From assembly GCA_023441965.1 (NCBI GenBank), contig JAEZNB010000099.1, forward strand, positions 17,705-81,704: a DNA stretch of 64,000 nucleotides. The letters are read 5' to 3'. This DNA comes from Bacillota bacterium (GTDB taxonomy: Bacteria > Bacillota > Clostridia > Lachnospirales > Lachnospiraceae). Shown here piece by piece: positions 39,368-48,275 of this stretch; the stretch's first letter is position 1, and every line of letters starts with the position of its first letter. The notes beneath the pieces were generated by a model. The model did no database searches. It saw only the letters and a program-made list of their open reading frames with translations, and was not told where the DNA came from. The position numbers and the translations under genes were made by a program.

Positions 39368-40858
39368 ATGAAGCAGTATGTGATGGCTCTGGATCAGGGA
39401 ACAACCAGCTCCAGGTGTATTATCTTTGATAAAGCAGGTCGGATGAAGAGTATGGCACAGAAGGAGTTCACACAGATTTATCCGAAGGCGGGTTGGGTGG
39501 TGCATGACCCGATGGAGATATGGTCCACACAAATTTCTGTCGCCACAGAGGCGATGGCGAAGTTGGGAATTGGGGCAGAGGAGATTGCCGCCATCGGAAT
39601 TACGAATCAAAGGGAGACCACCGTGGTCTGGAACAGGCACACGGGGCAGCCGGTCAGCAATGCGATTGTATGGCAATGCCGCAGGACTGCGGATATGGTC
39701 ATGGAGCTGAAGAGCCGTGGCCTGGATCCCTATATCAGGCAGACCACAGGCTTGATACCGGATGCCTATTTCTCCGGGACCAAGGTAACCTGGATTCTGG
39801 ATCATGTTCCGGGAGCGAGGGAAGAGGCAGAGAAGGGAAATCTGCTGTTTGGAACCGTGGATACCTGGCTGATCTGGAACCTGACTAAGGGGAAAACCTT
39901 TGTTACTGATTATTCTAACGCATCCAGAACAATGCTCTTTGATATCAGAAAGCTTACCTGGGACGAGAAGCTCTTGAAGGAGCTTCGGATTCCATCAAGC
40001 ATGCTGCCCGAGGTCATGCCCTCCAGCTGTATCTATGGAATGACGGACCGGACCCTGTTCGGTTACGAGATTCCGATCGGAGGGGCGGCGGGAGATCAGC
40101 AGGCTGCGCTGTTCGGCCAATGCTGCTTTACGAAGGGAGAGGCTAAGAATACCTATGGAACCGGTTGCTTTCTGCTAATGAATACAGGGGAAGAGGCGAT
40201 CACCTCCAAGCATGGCCTCCTGACGACGATTGCGGCCAGTAGCGGTGATGGTGTCCAATATGCTTTGGAAGGCAGTGTCTTCGTCGCCGGGGCTGCGGTA
40301 CAATGGTTAAGGGATGAGCTCCGGCTGATTCGCACAGCCGCAGAGAGTGAGAAATATGCCCTGGAGGTTGAGGATACGAATGGAGTGTATGTGGTTCCTG
40401 CCTTTGCCGGTTTAGGTGCTCCCTATTGGGATCAGTATGCGAGGGGAGCAATACTGGGAATAACCCGGGGCTGTAACCGGAATCACATCATTCGAGCTAC
40501 CCTTGAGGCCATCGCTTACCAGACCTATGATGTTCTGAAGGCGATGGAGAATGATCTGGGGACCAGCTTAAAGTCACTGAAGGTGGACGGAGGAGCCTGC
40601 GCCAATCGCTTCCTGATGCAGTTCCAGGCGGATATCCTGCAGACCGGGGTTCTGAAGCCGGAGTGTATCGAGACCACTGCCCTGGGGGCAGCCTATCTGG
40701 CAGGTCTGGCCACAGGCTTTTGGAAGGACAAGGAGGAAATCAGGAAGAATTGGGCTTTGGCAGAGACCTTCCTGCCGTCTATGGCAGCAGAACAGAAGGA
40801 GCGCTTGATCGAAGGATGGAAAAAGGCTGTGACCCGCTCCTTTGCCTGGGAAGTATAG
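39368..40858 (+). CDS. glpK: Glycerol kinase
   Basis: 496 residues from ATG 39368, 7 bases after AAAAGGGG, matching GlpK proteins that begin MKQYVMALDQGTTSSR. FGGY-family motifs: DQGTTSSR (phosphate binding), GITNQRETTVVW, WQCRRT, LFGTVDTWLIWNLT, GAAGDQQAALFGQ, and the C-terminal VDGGACANRFLMQFQADI plus LGAAYLAGLA. It phosphorylates glycerol to glycerol-3-phosphate in the cytosol. No glycerol facilitator or glpD is next to it. Confidence 0.97.
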   Translation: MKQYVMALDQGTTSSRCIIFDKAGRMKSMAQKEFTQIYPKAGWVVHDPMEIWSTQISVATEAMAKLGIGAEEIAAIGITNQRETTVVWNRHTGQPVSNAIVWQCRRTADMVMELKSRGLDPYIRQTTGLIPDAYFSGTKVTWILDHVPGAREEAEKGNLLFGTVDTWLIWNLTKGKTFVTDYSNASRTMLFDIRKLTWDEKLLKELRIPSSMLPEVMPSSCIYGMTDRTLFGYEIPIGGAAGDQQAALFGQCCFTKGEAKNTYGTGCFLLMNTGEEAITSKHGLLTTIAASSGDGVQYALEGSVFVAGAAVQWLRDELRLIRTAAESEKYALEVEDTNGVYVVPAFAGLGAPYWDQYARGAILGITRGCNRNHIIRATLEAIAYQTYDVLKAMENDLGTSLKSLKVDGGACANRFLMQFQADILQTGVLKPECIETTALGAAYLAGLATGFWKDKEEIRKNWALAETFLPSMAAEQKERLIEGWKKAVTRSFAWEV

Positions 40859-40982
40859 CCACGAAAAGCACAAAGCACTTGGGACGAATAGATTAGCTGA
40901 TATTGAATTGCTAGCGTTAAAAACAGAAGATATGCAGGGCAAAAGCTGGCCCGAATATCAGAGGTTAGATAAGGATGAATAA

Positions 40983-42065
40983 ATGAGAATTATTGACGGG
41001 CTGATGTATCAATTACGGATGAGAGACTTTATCATGCTGGATCTTAAGAGGAAGGGAATAGCTCTGTTCTATCGGCAGGTGAATCAGGCTGCAGATATGA
41101 TCGTCTTATTCCATGTACCTGAAGGGGATGAGCTGTCAGCACAGGAATATGAGGGCTTTTTGGAGTATGTGAGAAATAGCTTTCTCGCCAAGGGCTTTCA
41201 GGAGGTCCATCTCTTAAGTCTGATCCTGACGGAGGACCCGGACAGGGCGAAGAGCTACTGTCTGGACCGGGGAGATCACTGGATAATCGATTTAAGCGGC
41301 AGGCGTCTGATCATCTATGAGAATCAGGCATCGGATTATATGGGACTTAAGAGGGATCTGGAGGAGCTGCTGGACAAGGAGGAGTTGGAGATGGATTTTG
41401 AGCTCCGCCCTTATCCCGATGATGATCCGGAGGGCTATGGAGGGATGAAGCCAAGCCGTCACAAGATCGCCTGGTTCAGTCTGTTCAATACAACCCTGAT
41501 TGTGATAAACATCCTGCTTCACCTCCTCTTACATTATACAGGAATCTTCGGTAACACGAAGGAGATCCTGGCCAAAGGTTCCCTAAATTGGTACGAAGTG
41601 ATAGAGAGAAAGGAGTATTACCGCGTCCTGACCTCCATGTTCCTGCATTCTAATCTGGAGCATCTCTTTAATAATATGCTGATTGCCTTCTTTGTCGGGG
41701 ACAACCTGGAGAGGGCAATCGGTAAACTGAAATTTCTGCTGATTTATTTTGGCTCAGGAATGATTGCAGGGATAACTTCCATCAGTTATAATATGTTAAA
41801 GGAAGATAATGTTTACTCCATCGGAGCCTCCGGAGCCATCTTCGGAATCGTAGGGGCCATGGCATATATCATTATCGTAAATAAGGGAAGGCTGGAGGAC
41901 CTTAGCGGTAGACAGATCATCCTGTTTGCGGCCATCAGCCTGTACGGAGGAATGACCGGTTCTTCAATTGATAATGCAGCCCATATCGGAGGCTTCCTGG
42001 GAGGAGCCCTGCTGGCCTGCCTGCTTTATCGGAAGAAAAAGACGAAAGCAGCAGCGCCGGCATAA
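40983..42065 (+). CDS. Rhomboid-family intramembrane serine protease
   Basis: 360 residues. A cytosolic N-terminal domain of about 160 residues is followed by six or seven membrane helices. Rhomboid signatures: LTSMFLHSNLEHLFNNM, the catalytic Ser in GASGAIFGIVGA and the catalytic His in AAHIGGFLGG. It cleaves membrane proteins within the bilayer; its substrates are unknown. Confidence 0.92.
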   Translation: MRIIDGLMYQLRMRDFIMLDLKRKGIALFYRQVNQAADMIVLFHVPEGDELSAQEYEGFLEYVRNSFLAKGFQEVHLLSLILTEDPDRAKSYCLDRGDHWIIDLSGRRLIIYENQASDYMGLKRDLEELLDKEELEMDFELRPYPDDDPEGYGGMKPSRHKIAWFSLFNTTLIVINILLHLLLHYTGIFGNTKEILAKGSLNWYEVIERKEYYRVLTSMFLHSNLEHLFNNMLIAFFVGDNLERAIGKLKFLLIYFGSGMIAGITSISYNMLKEDNVYSIGASGAIFGIVGAMAYIIIVNKGRLEDLSGRQIILFAAISLYGGMTGSSIDNAAHIGGFLGGALLACLLYRKKKTKAAAPA

Positions 42066-42149
42066 GAGTTAAATTTACATAGCATATGAGTGATGCATCG
42101 CATGCGCATTGGACTAAAATAGCAGTGTTTCGTCAGAATGGAGGGTTAT

Positions 42150-43151
42150 ATGAAGGTTAATATTTATTATGGTGGAAGAGGACTGATTGAAGATCCGACA
42201 CTCTATGTCATCAGTAAGCTGACCGCTGTACTTGAGGAGCTCAGAGTCCGTGTTACCAGATACAACCTTTATGAAGAAAAGAATACTATCGCCATGCTTC
42301 CGAAGACCTTAAAGGAAGCAGACGGAGTTATTCTGGCTGCCTCAGTGGAATGGTTCGGTGTCGGAGGTCTGATGCAGCAATTTCTGGACTCCTGCTGGCT
42401 TTACGGTGATAAGGACAAGATCAGTAAATTATATATGCTGCCGGTTGTGACAGCCACCACCTATGGGGAGAGGGACGCAGAGCTGATCCTGGTGAAGGCT
42501 TGGGAGATGCTGGGCGGTATCCCCCCTTATCATGGTATCTGTGCTTATGTGGAGGACCATATCGAATTTGAGACGAACCCGGAATATACAAAGAGCATAG
42601 AGGATAAGGCAGAGTCCTTCTATCGGATCATCCATCAGAAGCGCAGGATGCTGCCGATGAGTAATGCGGCAGTGAAGCAGAACCTGCTCCACAGCAGCCC
42701 GATCGTACTGACACCTCAGGAGAGTGAGCAGCTGTCCATGTATGTTTCGGATGATGCATATGTGAAGAAACAGAAAGAGGATATCGAAGAGCTGACGCAG
42801 ATTTATAAGGAGAAGCTGGACAGCGGTGATGGGGAAAGCGGCCAGGAGTTCATCAAGAACCTGAAGGATAACTTCCACCCCCTGGAGGACTTTGAGGCAA
42901 CCTATGCGATTACGATGACGGATGTGAAGAAGACTCTGGTGGTAGAGATTAATAACAAGCAGCTGAAATGCTATTATGGGGACAAACCGGATGCGGATGT
43001 GATAGCGAAAACAACCCAAAGCGTCATGAATCGGCTGGTGCTCGGAAGGATTACCTTCCAAGGAGCCTTTATGTCCAGTGAGCTTACAGCCAAAGGGAAC
43101 TTTAAAACGCTTAGAACCTTTGATCAGGTCTTTCAGTTTAATATTTTATAA
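42150..43151 (+). CDS. Flavodoxin-like reductase fused to SCP2 domain
   Basis: 333 residues from ATG 42150, 7 bases after GGAGGG. The N-terminal half resembles NADPH-dependent FMN reductases/flavodoxins (MKVNIYYGGRGL, ADGVILAASVEWFGVGGLMQQFLDSCW). The C-terminal part (about 225-333) has the SCP2 sterol-carrier pattern (TYAITMTDVKKTLVVEINNKQLKCYYG, ADVIAKTTQSVMNRLVLGRITFQGAFMSSELTAKGN). A redox protein with a hydrophobic-ligand pocket is likely; the substrate is unknown. Confidence 0.8.
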   Translation: MKVNIYYGGRGLIEDPTLYVISKLTAVLEELRVRVTRYNLYEEKNTIAMLPKTLKEADGVILAASVEWFGVGGLMQQFLDSCWLYGDKDKISKLYMLPVVTATTYGERDAELILVKAWEMLGGIPPYHGICAYVEDHIEFETNPEYTKSIEDKAESFYRIIHQKRRMLPMSNAAVKQNLLHSSPIVLTPQESEQLSMYVSDDAYVKKQKEDIEELTQIYKEKLDSGDGESGQEFIKNLKDNFHPLEDFEATYAITMTDVKKTLVVEINNKQLKCYYGDKPDADVIAKTTQSVMNRLVLGRITFQGAFMSSELTAKGNFKTLRTFDQVFQFNIL

Positions 43152-43160
43152 GCCTTATGG

Positions 43161-43913
43161 TCAGAGAGGAAGCAGAATCGTAAAACTGGTCAGGTCCTGA
43201 TCGGAGCTGACACTGATTGAGCCATAATGTAATTCGATGATCTTCTTCGCTATGGCCAGACCTATGCCGGTACCCCCCTTTTTGTAGGTAACAAAGGGGA
43301 CAAAGATCCTATCGAGCTCATCCTCAGGGATGGGCATCCCATTGTTGCTGATGCGGATGGAGAGCTTCGGAAGACTGGCTTCATCCCCCGGAAGGTGTTT
43401 TAAGGAAACTCGGATAAAATTGCCTGGTGAGGTTGCTTCAAAAGCATTCTTTATCAGGTTGGAGAATACCTGCTTCAGCTTTATGGCATCACAGGAGTAG
43501 GTATAGAAGTATTCCTCACACTGATCCTCGCACTCCAGACTTAAGTCAATCTGTTTTGCTGAAGCCTGGGGCATGAAATTGTTCACGGTGTTCCCAAGGA
43601 GGATCAGCAGATTATGGTTGGCCTTATTTACAGTGTTATTTGTATTCAGCTGGGAGGCATCGGCCATCATGACCTCCATATCCTGCACCAGGTCCAGAAG
43701 CTGATTCCAGTATTTGAAGTCCTTAGCTTCCGGGTGCTTTGCTTCTATGTATTGAAGGGTTCCCTTCATTAAGGACAAGGGATTGCGCAGTTCATGGATG
43801 AAGATGGAGGTTGTCCGTTTATAGTCGTCCGCAATATTCTGAATGACAGCTTCCAGCATGGGATTTTCTTTGACCAGATAGGCTAACGAATCTTGACCTG
43901 TTTCAGGTAACAT
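43161..43913 (-). CDS. Soluble histidine kinase
   Basis: 250 residues from ATG 43913, preceded by AAAGGAGG; the longer frame extends into non-coding DNA. HisKA with the phospho-acceptor His in FIHELRNPLSLMKG (about 55), then HATPase_c with N box NLIKNAFEA, G1 ISNNGMPIP and G2 GGTGIGLAIAKKI. There is no membrane segment and no sensor domain beyond about 45 residues, similar to the KinD/KinE-type or orphan kinases feeding Spo0A in Clostridia. No response regulator is adjacent, so it is an orphan. Its end is convergent with the flavodoxin/SCP2 gene. Confidence 0.88.
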   Translation of the reverse strand: MLPETGQDSLAYLVKENPMLEAVIQNIADDYKRTTSIFIHELRNPLSLMKGTLQYIEAKHPEAKDFKYWNQLLDLVQDMEVMMADASQLNTNNTVNKANHNLLILLGNTVNNFMPQASAKQIDLSLECEDQCEEYFYTYSCDAIKLKQVFSNLIKNAFEATSPGNFIRVSLKHLPGDEASLPKLSIRISNNGMPIPEDELDRIFVPFVTYKKGGTGIGLAIAKKIIELHYGSISVSSDQDLTSFTILLPL

Positions 43914-44088
43914 GGCGATACCTCCTTTGATATCCTTAGATAAGAAGATAGTATCAAAATATGGAAAAATATGCAATGTAAAATGTAATACAACTATCGA
44001 CATTCGGAGACAGGAGAAGAACACAAATCCGATAAATAAATAAAAGATCCGATACCAATGTAGGGGTATCGGCGGAAAGGAGTCTTTT

Positions 44089-44505
44089 ATGAGGGACAAT
44101 TGTATCTTTTGTAAAATCATTGACGGTAAGATACCATCCGCAACCGTTTACGAGGATGAAGATTTTAAGGCAATCATGGATATAGCTCCGGCTGCAAAGG
44201 GCCATATCATCCTCCTGCCGAAGAAGCACTGTGAGAACCTGTTTGAACTGGAGGAGGAGATCACCTCGAAAGCACTGCTGGTGGCTAAGAGGATAGCCCT
44301 TGCCATGAAGGAGGAGCTGGGTTTTGACGGTATGAATCTGCTCCAGAATAATGGAGAGGCTGCCGGACAGACAGTCTTTCACTTCCATATCCATCTGATT
44401 CCCAGGTTTGTTAAGGATCAGGTGAAAATGACCTGGAAGACGGGAAGCTATGCAGAGGGAGAGGCTGTAAGGATTGCAAAGGCCATAGCCGATAGGATAA
44501 GATAG
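44089..44505 (+). CDS. HIT-family nucleotide hydrolase
   Basis: 138 residues. CIFCKIIDGKIPSATVYEDEDF is the start of the HIT fold and HFHIHLIPRF is the active-site His triad. It hydrolyses nucleotidyl phosphoramidates or dinucleoside polyphosphates. The Shine-Dalgarno AAAGGAGT precedes ATG 44089; the gene is divergent from the kinase gene. Confidence 0.95.
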   Translation: MRDNCIFCKIIDGKIPSATVYEDEDFKAIMDIAPAAKGHIILLPKKHCENLFELEEEITSKALLVAKRIALAMKEELGFDGMNLLQNNGEAAGQTVFHFHIHLIPRFVKDQVKMTWKTGSYAEGEAVRIAKAIADRIR

Positions 44506-44549
44506 TAGAGGTACCTAGAGAAATAGTAATTAAAGCAAAACGAAAGCAA

Positions 44550-44608
44550 AACGAAAGGCTATCCAAAGAGGGGAAGAGAACCCCCCCAGCTTATGAATAG
44601 CCTTATTT
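44550..44608. terminator. Convergent-gene terminator hairpin
   Basis: AAAGGCTATCC at one end pairs with GAATAGCCTTA at the other, around an imperfect loop containing GGGG/CCCC. T-rich flanks on both strands serve the HIT gene and murG. Confidence 0.6.
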
Positions 44609-44638
44609 TATGTCTGATTTGATTTTATGTATACCGGA

Positions 44639-45697
44639 TCAGTATTCCTTAATTAATCCGATGATGGTATCGATGGAATTGTTCAATTCGCTGCGATTCA
44701 TAGCCTCGATATAGGTGGTCTTGTTTGTCATAACCTCATCGATCGCCTGTAAAAGACTGGATACACTCAGCTCCTCTTCCTTCAGAACATAGGAATAACC
44801 CTGGCGCTCGAAGGATTCTGCATTTAGGAGCTGGTCACCACGGCTGGAGGCTAAGGGCAGAGGAATGAGGATATTCGGTTTTCTAAGGGCGAGAAGCTCA
44901 CAGATCGCATTGGCACCGGCACGGGAGATGACCAGGTCGGCAGCAGCGAATAGGTCACTAAGCTCCTTCTGGCAATATTCAAACTGAGCGTAGCCTGCTA
45001 AACCCGACAGCCTCTCATCCAGATTATCCTTTCCGCAGATATGAATGATCTGATAATCCCTTAGCAGGGTCGGCAGCATGCCTCTGATGACTTCGTTGAT
45101 GGCTTTGGAGCCGGTGCTTCCGCCGATGATCATAATCACCGGTTTATTGGCGGTAAAGCCGCAATAGTCCAGACCGCTAAGCTTATTTCCGGAGAACAGC
45201 TCTCTGCGGATCGGCGTACCTGTCAGTACAGCTTTGTCCTGAGGAAGATACCTCAGGGTTTCCGGAAAATTAGCGCAGACCTTTTTCGCCGCCGGAATCG
45301 CCAATCTGTTCGCAAGTCCCGGCGTAATATCCGATTCGTGGATGATAGCCGGAATCTTCACCTTCTTGGCTGCAAAAACCACTGGAACCGTGACAAAACC
45401 GCCCTTGGAGAAAACAATGTCCGGCTTAAGCCGCTTCAACAGCTTCTTCGCCTCAAAATAACCCTTTAATACTTTAAAGGGGTCCGAGAAATTCTTCGGA
45501 TCAAAATATCTTCTTAGCTTACCCGAGGAAATACCATAATATGGTATGCCATAACCCTCAATCAGCTTACGCTCGATCCCATTCCGGGAACCGATATAAT
45601 GGATGTCATAGCCTGCTTCCTTCAGCCCCGGAAGTAAGGCGATACAAGGGGTGACGTGTCCGGCTGTTCCCCCGCCTGTTAATACGATACGCTTCAA
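44639..45697 (-). CDS. murG: MurG-type N-acetylglucosaminyltransferase
   Basis: 352 residues from TTG 45697. The ATG at 45712 is part of the Shine-Dalgarno GGAGGT, so TTG is the better start and gives the usual MKRIVLTGGGTAGHVTP beginning. Further motifs: YIGSRNGIERKLI, DIVFSKGGFVTVPVVFAA, PAIIHESDITPGLANR, IIGGSTGSKAIN and ISRAGANAICELLAL. It adds GlcNAc to lipid I on the inner face of the membrane to make lipid II. It sits outside any mur/dcw cluster here and is coupled to the TSCPD gene through a TTGA overlap. Confidence 0.93.
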   Translation of the reverse strand: MKRIVLTGGGTAGHVTPCIALLPGLKEAGYDIHYIGSRNGIERKLIEGYGIPYYGISSGKLRRYFDPKNFSDPFKVLKGYFEAKKLLKRLKPDIVFSKGGFVTVPVVFAAKKVKIPAIIHESDITPGLANRLAIPAAKKVCANFPETLRYLPQDKAVLTGTPIRRELFSGNKLSGLDYCGFTANKPVIMIIGGSTGSKAINEVIRGMLPTLLRDYQIIHICGKDNLDERLSGLAGYAQFEYCQKELSDLFAAADLVISRAGANAICELLALRKPNILIPLPLASSRGDQLLNAESFERQGYSYVLKEEELSVSSLLQAIDEVMTNKTTYIEAMNRSELNNSIDTIIGLIKEY

Positions 45698-45945
45698 TCG
45701 AGTGACCTCCATTTCTTTAGAGCTTTGGCCAGCTGGTCCGGACAGGAGGTCTTCTTAAAACCGCAAGGAGTACCCTCCAAGCGGCTGATGACATCGTCTA
45801 CCTTCATTCCGACCAAAAGCTTGGAAAGGCCGGAAGCATTTCCTGCACAGCCATGCTTAAAGCTGACCGATTTGATCGTGTCCTTCTCTTCATCTATCTC
45901 AAAGTTAATTTCGCTGCTGCATACACCGGATGTCTTGTATACCAT
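45694..45945 (-). CDS. TSCPD-domain protein (TIGR03905-like)
   Basis: 83 residues: VYKTSGVCSSEINFEID, VSFKHGCAGNASGLSKLL, and TPCGFKKTSCPDQLAKAL with the defining TSCPD motif. The family occurs alone in many Firmicutes and in class II ribonucleotide reductases, where the Cys are thought to bind zinc or act in redox. It is the first gene of a unit with murG. Confidence 0.9.
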   Translation of the reverse strand: MVYKTSGVCSSEINFEIDEEKDTIKSVSFKHGCAGNASGLSKLLVGMKVDDVISRLEGTPCGFKKTSCPDQLAKALKKWRSLD

Positions 45946-46036
45946 GATAAACTAATCCTCCTATGATCTTCTTCTGCTTCATGATGATCCATAATCGAGT
46001 ACATTTTATCTCACATAGGGGTAATTTGCAAATGAT

Positions 46037-46192
46037 TTATTTATGAAGGGCTCTTTGTGCCAATACAGTCCCAAGAGAATCTCCAAGCTGTGTGAATATG
46101 GCAGCCAGCAGAGCAAGCTCATACTCGGAGCAGCTTTTCGCGATGGTACAGGCAATGAGTGTAATAAAAGACAGCAGTTCGCATTCATCCAC
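46037..46192 (-). CDS. DUF6774-like small protein
   Basis: 51 residues from GTG 46192, which follows AGGAGGGGG. The sequence VDECELLSFITLIACTIAKSC, YELALLAAIFTQLGDSL, TVLAQRAL fits the DUF6774 pattern (CELxxFxxxLACxIAKxxxxxELALLAAxFTQLGDxL) seen in Lachnospiraceae. Two cysteines lie in the N-terminal helix. Other frames in this interval are weaker. The function is unknown. Confidence 0.75.
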   Translation of the reverse strand: MDECELLSFITLIACTIAKSCSEYELALLAAIFTQLGDSLGTVLAQRALHK

Positions 46193-46297
46193 GTTTTCTC
46201 ACCCCCTCCTAAAAATATATGCAGGAAAGCATTGTTATGTGAGGTAAGGAGACAGACAGATCCAAAGGGAAGTATATCCTGAATTGAAAGATAAATA

Positions 46298-46325
46298 TTT
46301 ACAGGCCTGTATTTTGTTGTATAAT
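46298..46325 (+). promoter_or_regulatory. Promoter of the MTA/SAH nucleosidase gene
   Basis: TTTACA (46298-46303), 16-base spacer, TATAAT (46320-46325), 63 bases before the ATG. Confidence 0.75.
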
Positions 46326-46387
46326 GTGAATATCACATGTAATTAAGCCTGTAGGCGGATATAAGTTGAGGTTTTTGGAGGGATGGA

Positions 46388-47089
46388 ATGAGAAAGATTG
46401 GAATCATCGGCGCGATGGAGGAAGAGGTTAATATACTAAAGAATAAAATGCAGGAGGTGAAGGTCCTGCAGATTGCCGGAATGGAGTTTCATGAGGGAAG
46501 CATGAGTGGTAAGCCTCTTGTGGTGGTACGAAGCGGAATCGGCAAGGTCAACGCCGCTGTCTGTACACAGATCCTAATCGATAGATTTCATGTTGATGCG
46601 GTCGTTAATACTGGAGTAGCAGGCTCCTTAAGGAATGAGATTGAGATTGCGGATCTGGTGCTCTCCAAGGATGCCTTGCAGCATGATATGGATGCGACAG
46701 GCTTCGGCTATGAGGTGGGAATGATTCCCCTGATGGAGCAATCCATATTCCCGGGGGATCCGGAGCTGATCCGGCTGGCAGAGGAGGTCTGCCGGACGCA
46801 GATTGGGGAAATAGGAGTTCATACCGGAAGAGTAGTCAGTGGCGATCAGTTTATCTCGGATCCGAAAAAGAAGGAATGGCTGGTATCCACCTTTGGCGGA
46901 TATTGCACCGAGATGGAGGGAGCAGCGATTGCACAGGCAGCTTACCTGAATGAAAAACCCTTCCTGATCATAAGGGCAATCTCCGATAAGGCAGACCACA
47001 CCGCAGAGATGACCTATTCCGAATTTGAGGCCTTAGCCATCTCCAGTACGGTTAAGCTTTTGACCGGACTGATCAGCCGATATGAATAA
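46388..47089 (+). CDS. mtnN: 5'-methylthioadenosine/S-adenosylhomocysteine nucleosidase
   Basis: 233 residues. IGIIGAMEEEVNILKNKM, VVVRSGIGKVNAAVCTQILID, VNTGVAGSL, VSGDQFISDPKKKEWL, EMEGAAIAQAAYLNEKPFLIIRAISDKAD and the catalytic Asp of SDKAD are the Pfs/MtnN signature. It removes adenine from MTA and SAH, supporting methionine salvage and AI-2 precursor formation. A single-gene unit with its own promoter and terminator. Confidence 0.97.
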   Translation: MRKIGIIGAMEEEVNILKNKMQEVKVLQIAGMEFHEGSMSGKPLVVVRSGIGKVNAAVCTQILIDRFHVDAVVNTGVAGSLRNEIEIADLVLSKDALQHDMDATGFGYEVGMIPLMEQSIFPGDPELIRLAEEVCRTQIGEIGVHTGRVVSGDQFISDPKKKEWLVSTFGGYCTEMEGAAIAQAAYLNEKPFLIIRAISDKADHTAEMTYSEFEALAISSTVKLLTGLISRYE

Positions 47090-47095
47090 TACAGC

Positions 47096-47129
47096 AATCC
47101 CGGACAGGCATGAGAGTCCGGGATTTTTT
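47096..47129 (+). terminator. Intrinsic terminator after mtnN
   Basis: Ten-pair stem AATCCCGGAC/GTCCGGGATT with a 10-base loop and a T run. Confidence 0.88.
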
Positions 47130-47210
47130 ATACGTAAAAATGCACAAGGAGTGTAAAAAAATGGGCAAACCTTAACTGCAATTATTACAAAAAATACTGT
47201 AATTCTTACC

Positions 47211-47239
47211 TTGCGTAATAGTACCGGCATAAGTATAAT
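47211..47239 (+). promoter_or_regulatory. Promoter of the moxR-DUF58-transglutaminase operon
   Basis: TTGCGT (47211-47216), 17-base spacer, TATAAT (47234-47239), 42 bases before TTG 47282. Confidence 0.75.
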
Positions 47240-47281
47240 AATGGAAAGGGTTAGAAATTATGGAAAGAGAAGGTGAATTGA

Positions 47282-48223
47282 TTGGAAAATCAAAAGAGAA
47301 TTGCTGAAATGATACATAATATGGAGCGAATCATCGTGGGGAAAAGAGAAGTCATCGAATATACCCTGATTGCTCTTCTGGGGAACGGACATCTCCTGTT
47401 GGAGGATGTGCCCGGAGTGGGAAAAACCACTCTGGCGAAAACCATCGCCCAGACTATCAATTGTGGCTTTACCAGAATACAGTTTACACCGGACACCTTG
47501 CCCAGTGATGTCACCGGACTTTCAATCTATAATATGCAGACCGGTAGGTTCGAGTATTCCAAAGGTGCAATCATGAATAATATCATTCTTGCGGATGAGA
47601 TTAACCGTACCTCGCCCAAGACCCAGGCAAGTCTGCTGGAGGCGATGGAGGAGAAGCAGGTTACAGTGGATGGTGTTACCTATCCTCTTTCAAAGCCATT
47701 TATGGTAATCGCAACACAGAATCCGATTGATTATCTCGGTACCTATAATCTGCCAGAGGCTCAGCTGGACCGTTTTATGATGAAGATTTCCATCGGTTAT
47801 CCCCAGGCCACAGATGAGAAGAAGATGGCGGAACGGTTCTTAAACAATCAGCTGACAGCCAAGCTGGAGGCGGTAGTGGATGGAGATACCGTGGTAGCGA
47901 TGCAGCAGGAAGTAGAAAAGGTGAAGGTGAATCAGGATCTGGTCACCTATATCACCAAGATTACACAGGAGACCAGAAAGGACAGCAACATCGCTCTGGG
48001 CGCCAGCCCGAGAGCAACACTTGCCCTCCTGCGGGCTTCTCAGGCACATGCCTATCTGAACGGAAGGGATTATTGCATCCCGGATGATATTATGAAGCTG
48101 GTGATTCCGGTAATTGCCCATAGAATTATCCTGTCGCCCGAGGCCAGACTGGCCCAGACCAAGGTGGATAAGGTGCTGAAGGCAATTCTGGCAAGATTTC
48201 CTGTACCTGTACTGAATTCATAA
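47282..48223 (+). CDS. MoxR-family AAA+ ATPase
   Basis: 313 residues, TTG start with AGAAGGTGA upstream. Walker A GVGKTTLAKT, MoxR motif RIQFTPDTLPSDVTG, Walker B IILADEINRTSPKTQASLLEAMEEKQVTVDG and sensor 1 VIATQNPIDYLGTYNLPEAQLDRF. It is a chaperone-like ATPase that works with the downstream DUF58 and transglutaminase proteins, a widespread three-gene set. Confidence 0.94.
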   Translation: MENQKRIAEMIHNMERIIVGKREVIEYTLIALLGNGHLLLEDVPGVGKTTLAKTIAQTINCGFTRIQFTPDTLPSDVTGLSIYNMQTGRFEYSKGAIMNNIILADEINRTSPKTQASLLEAMEEKQVTVDGVTYPLSKPFMVIATQNPIDYLGTYNLPEAQLDRFMMKISIGYPQATDEKKMAERFLNNQLTAKLEAVVDGDTVVAMQQEVEKVKVNQDLVTYITKITQETRKDSNIALGASPRATLALLRASQAHAYLNGRDYCIPDDIMKLVIPVIAHRIILSPEARLAQTKVDKVLKAILARFPVPVLNS

Positions 48224-48275
48224 GTAAATGTAATCCGGCCGGCGGACCAAGAATAAATTGCAAGGATGAAACCAT

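Noticed and set aside
40859..40982. Short frame after glpK reading DIELLALKTEDMQGKSW
   Set aside because: There is no start codon with a ribosome-binding site, and it begins within glpK in another frame; treated as intergenic.
46006..46282. Open frames on both strands around the DUF6774 gene (46006-46188 leftward and 46043-46282 rightward)
   Set aside because: They overlap the GTG-initiated DUF6774-like gene, which has a good ribosome-binding site and a recognisable pattern; the other frames have neither.
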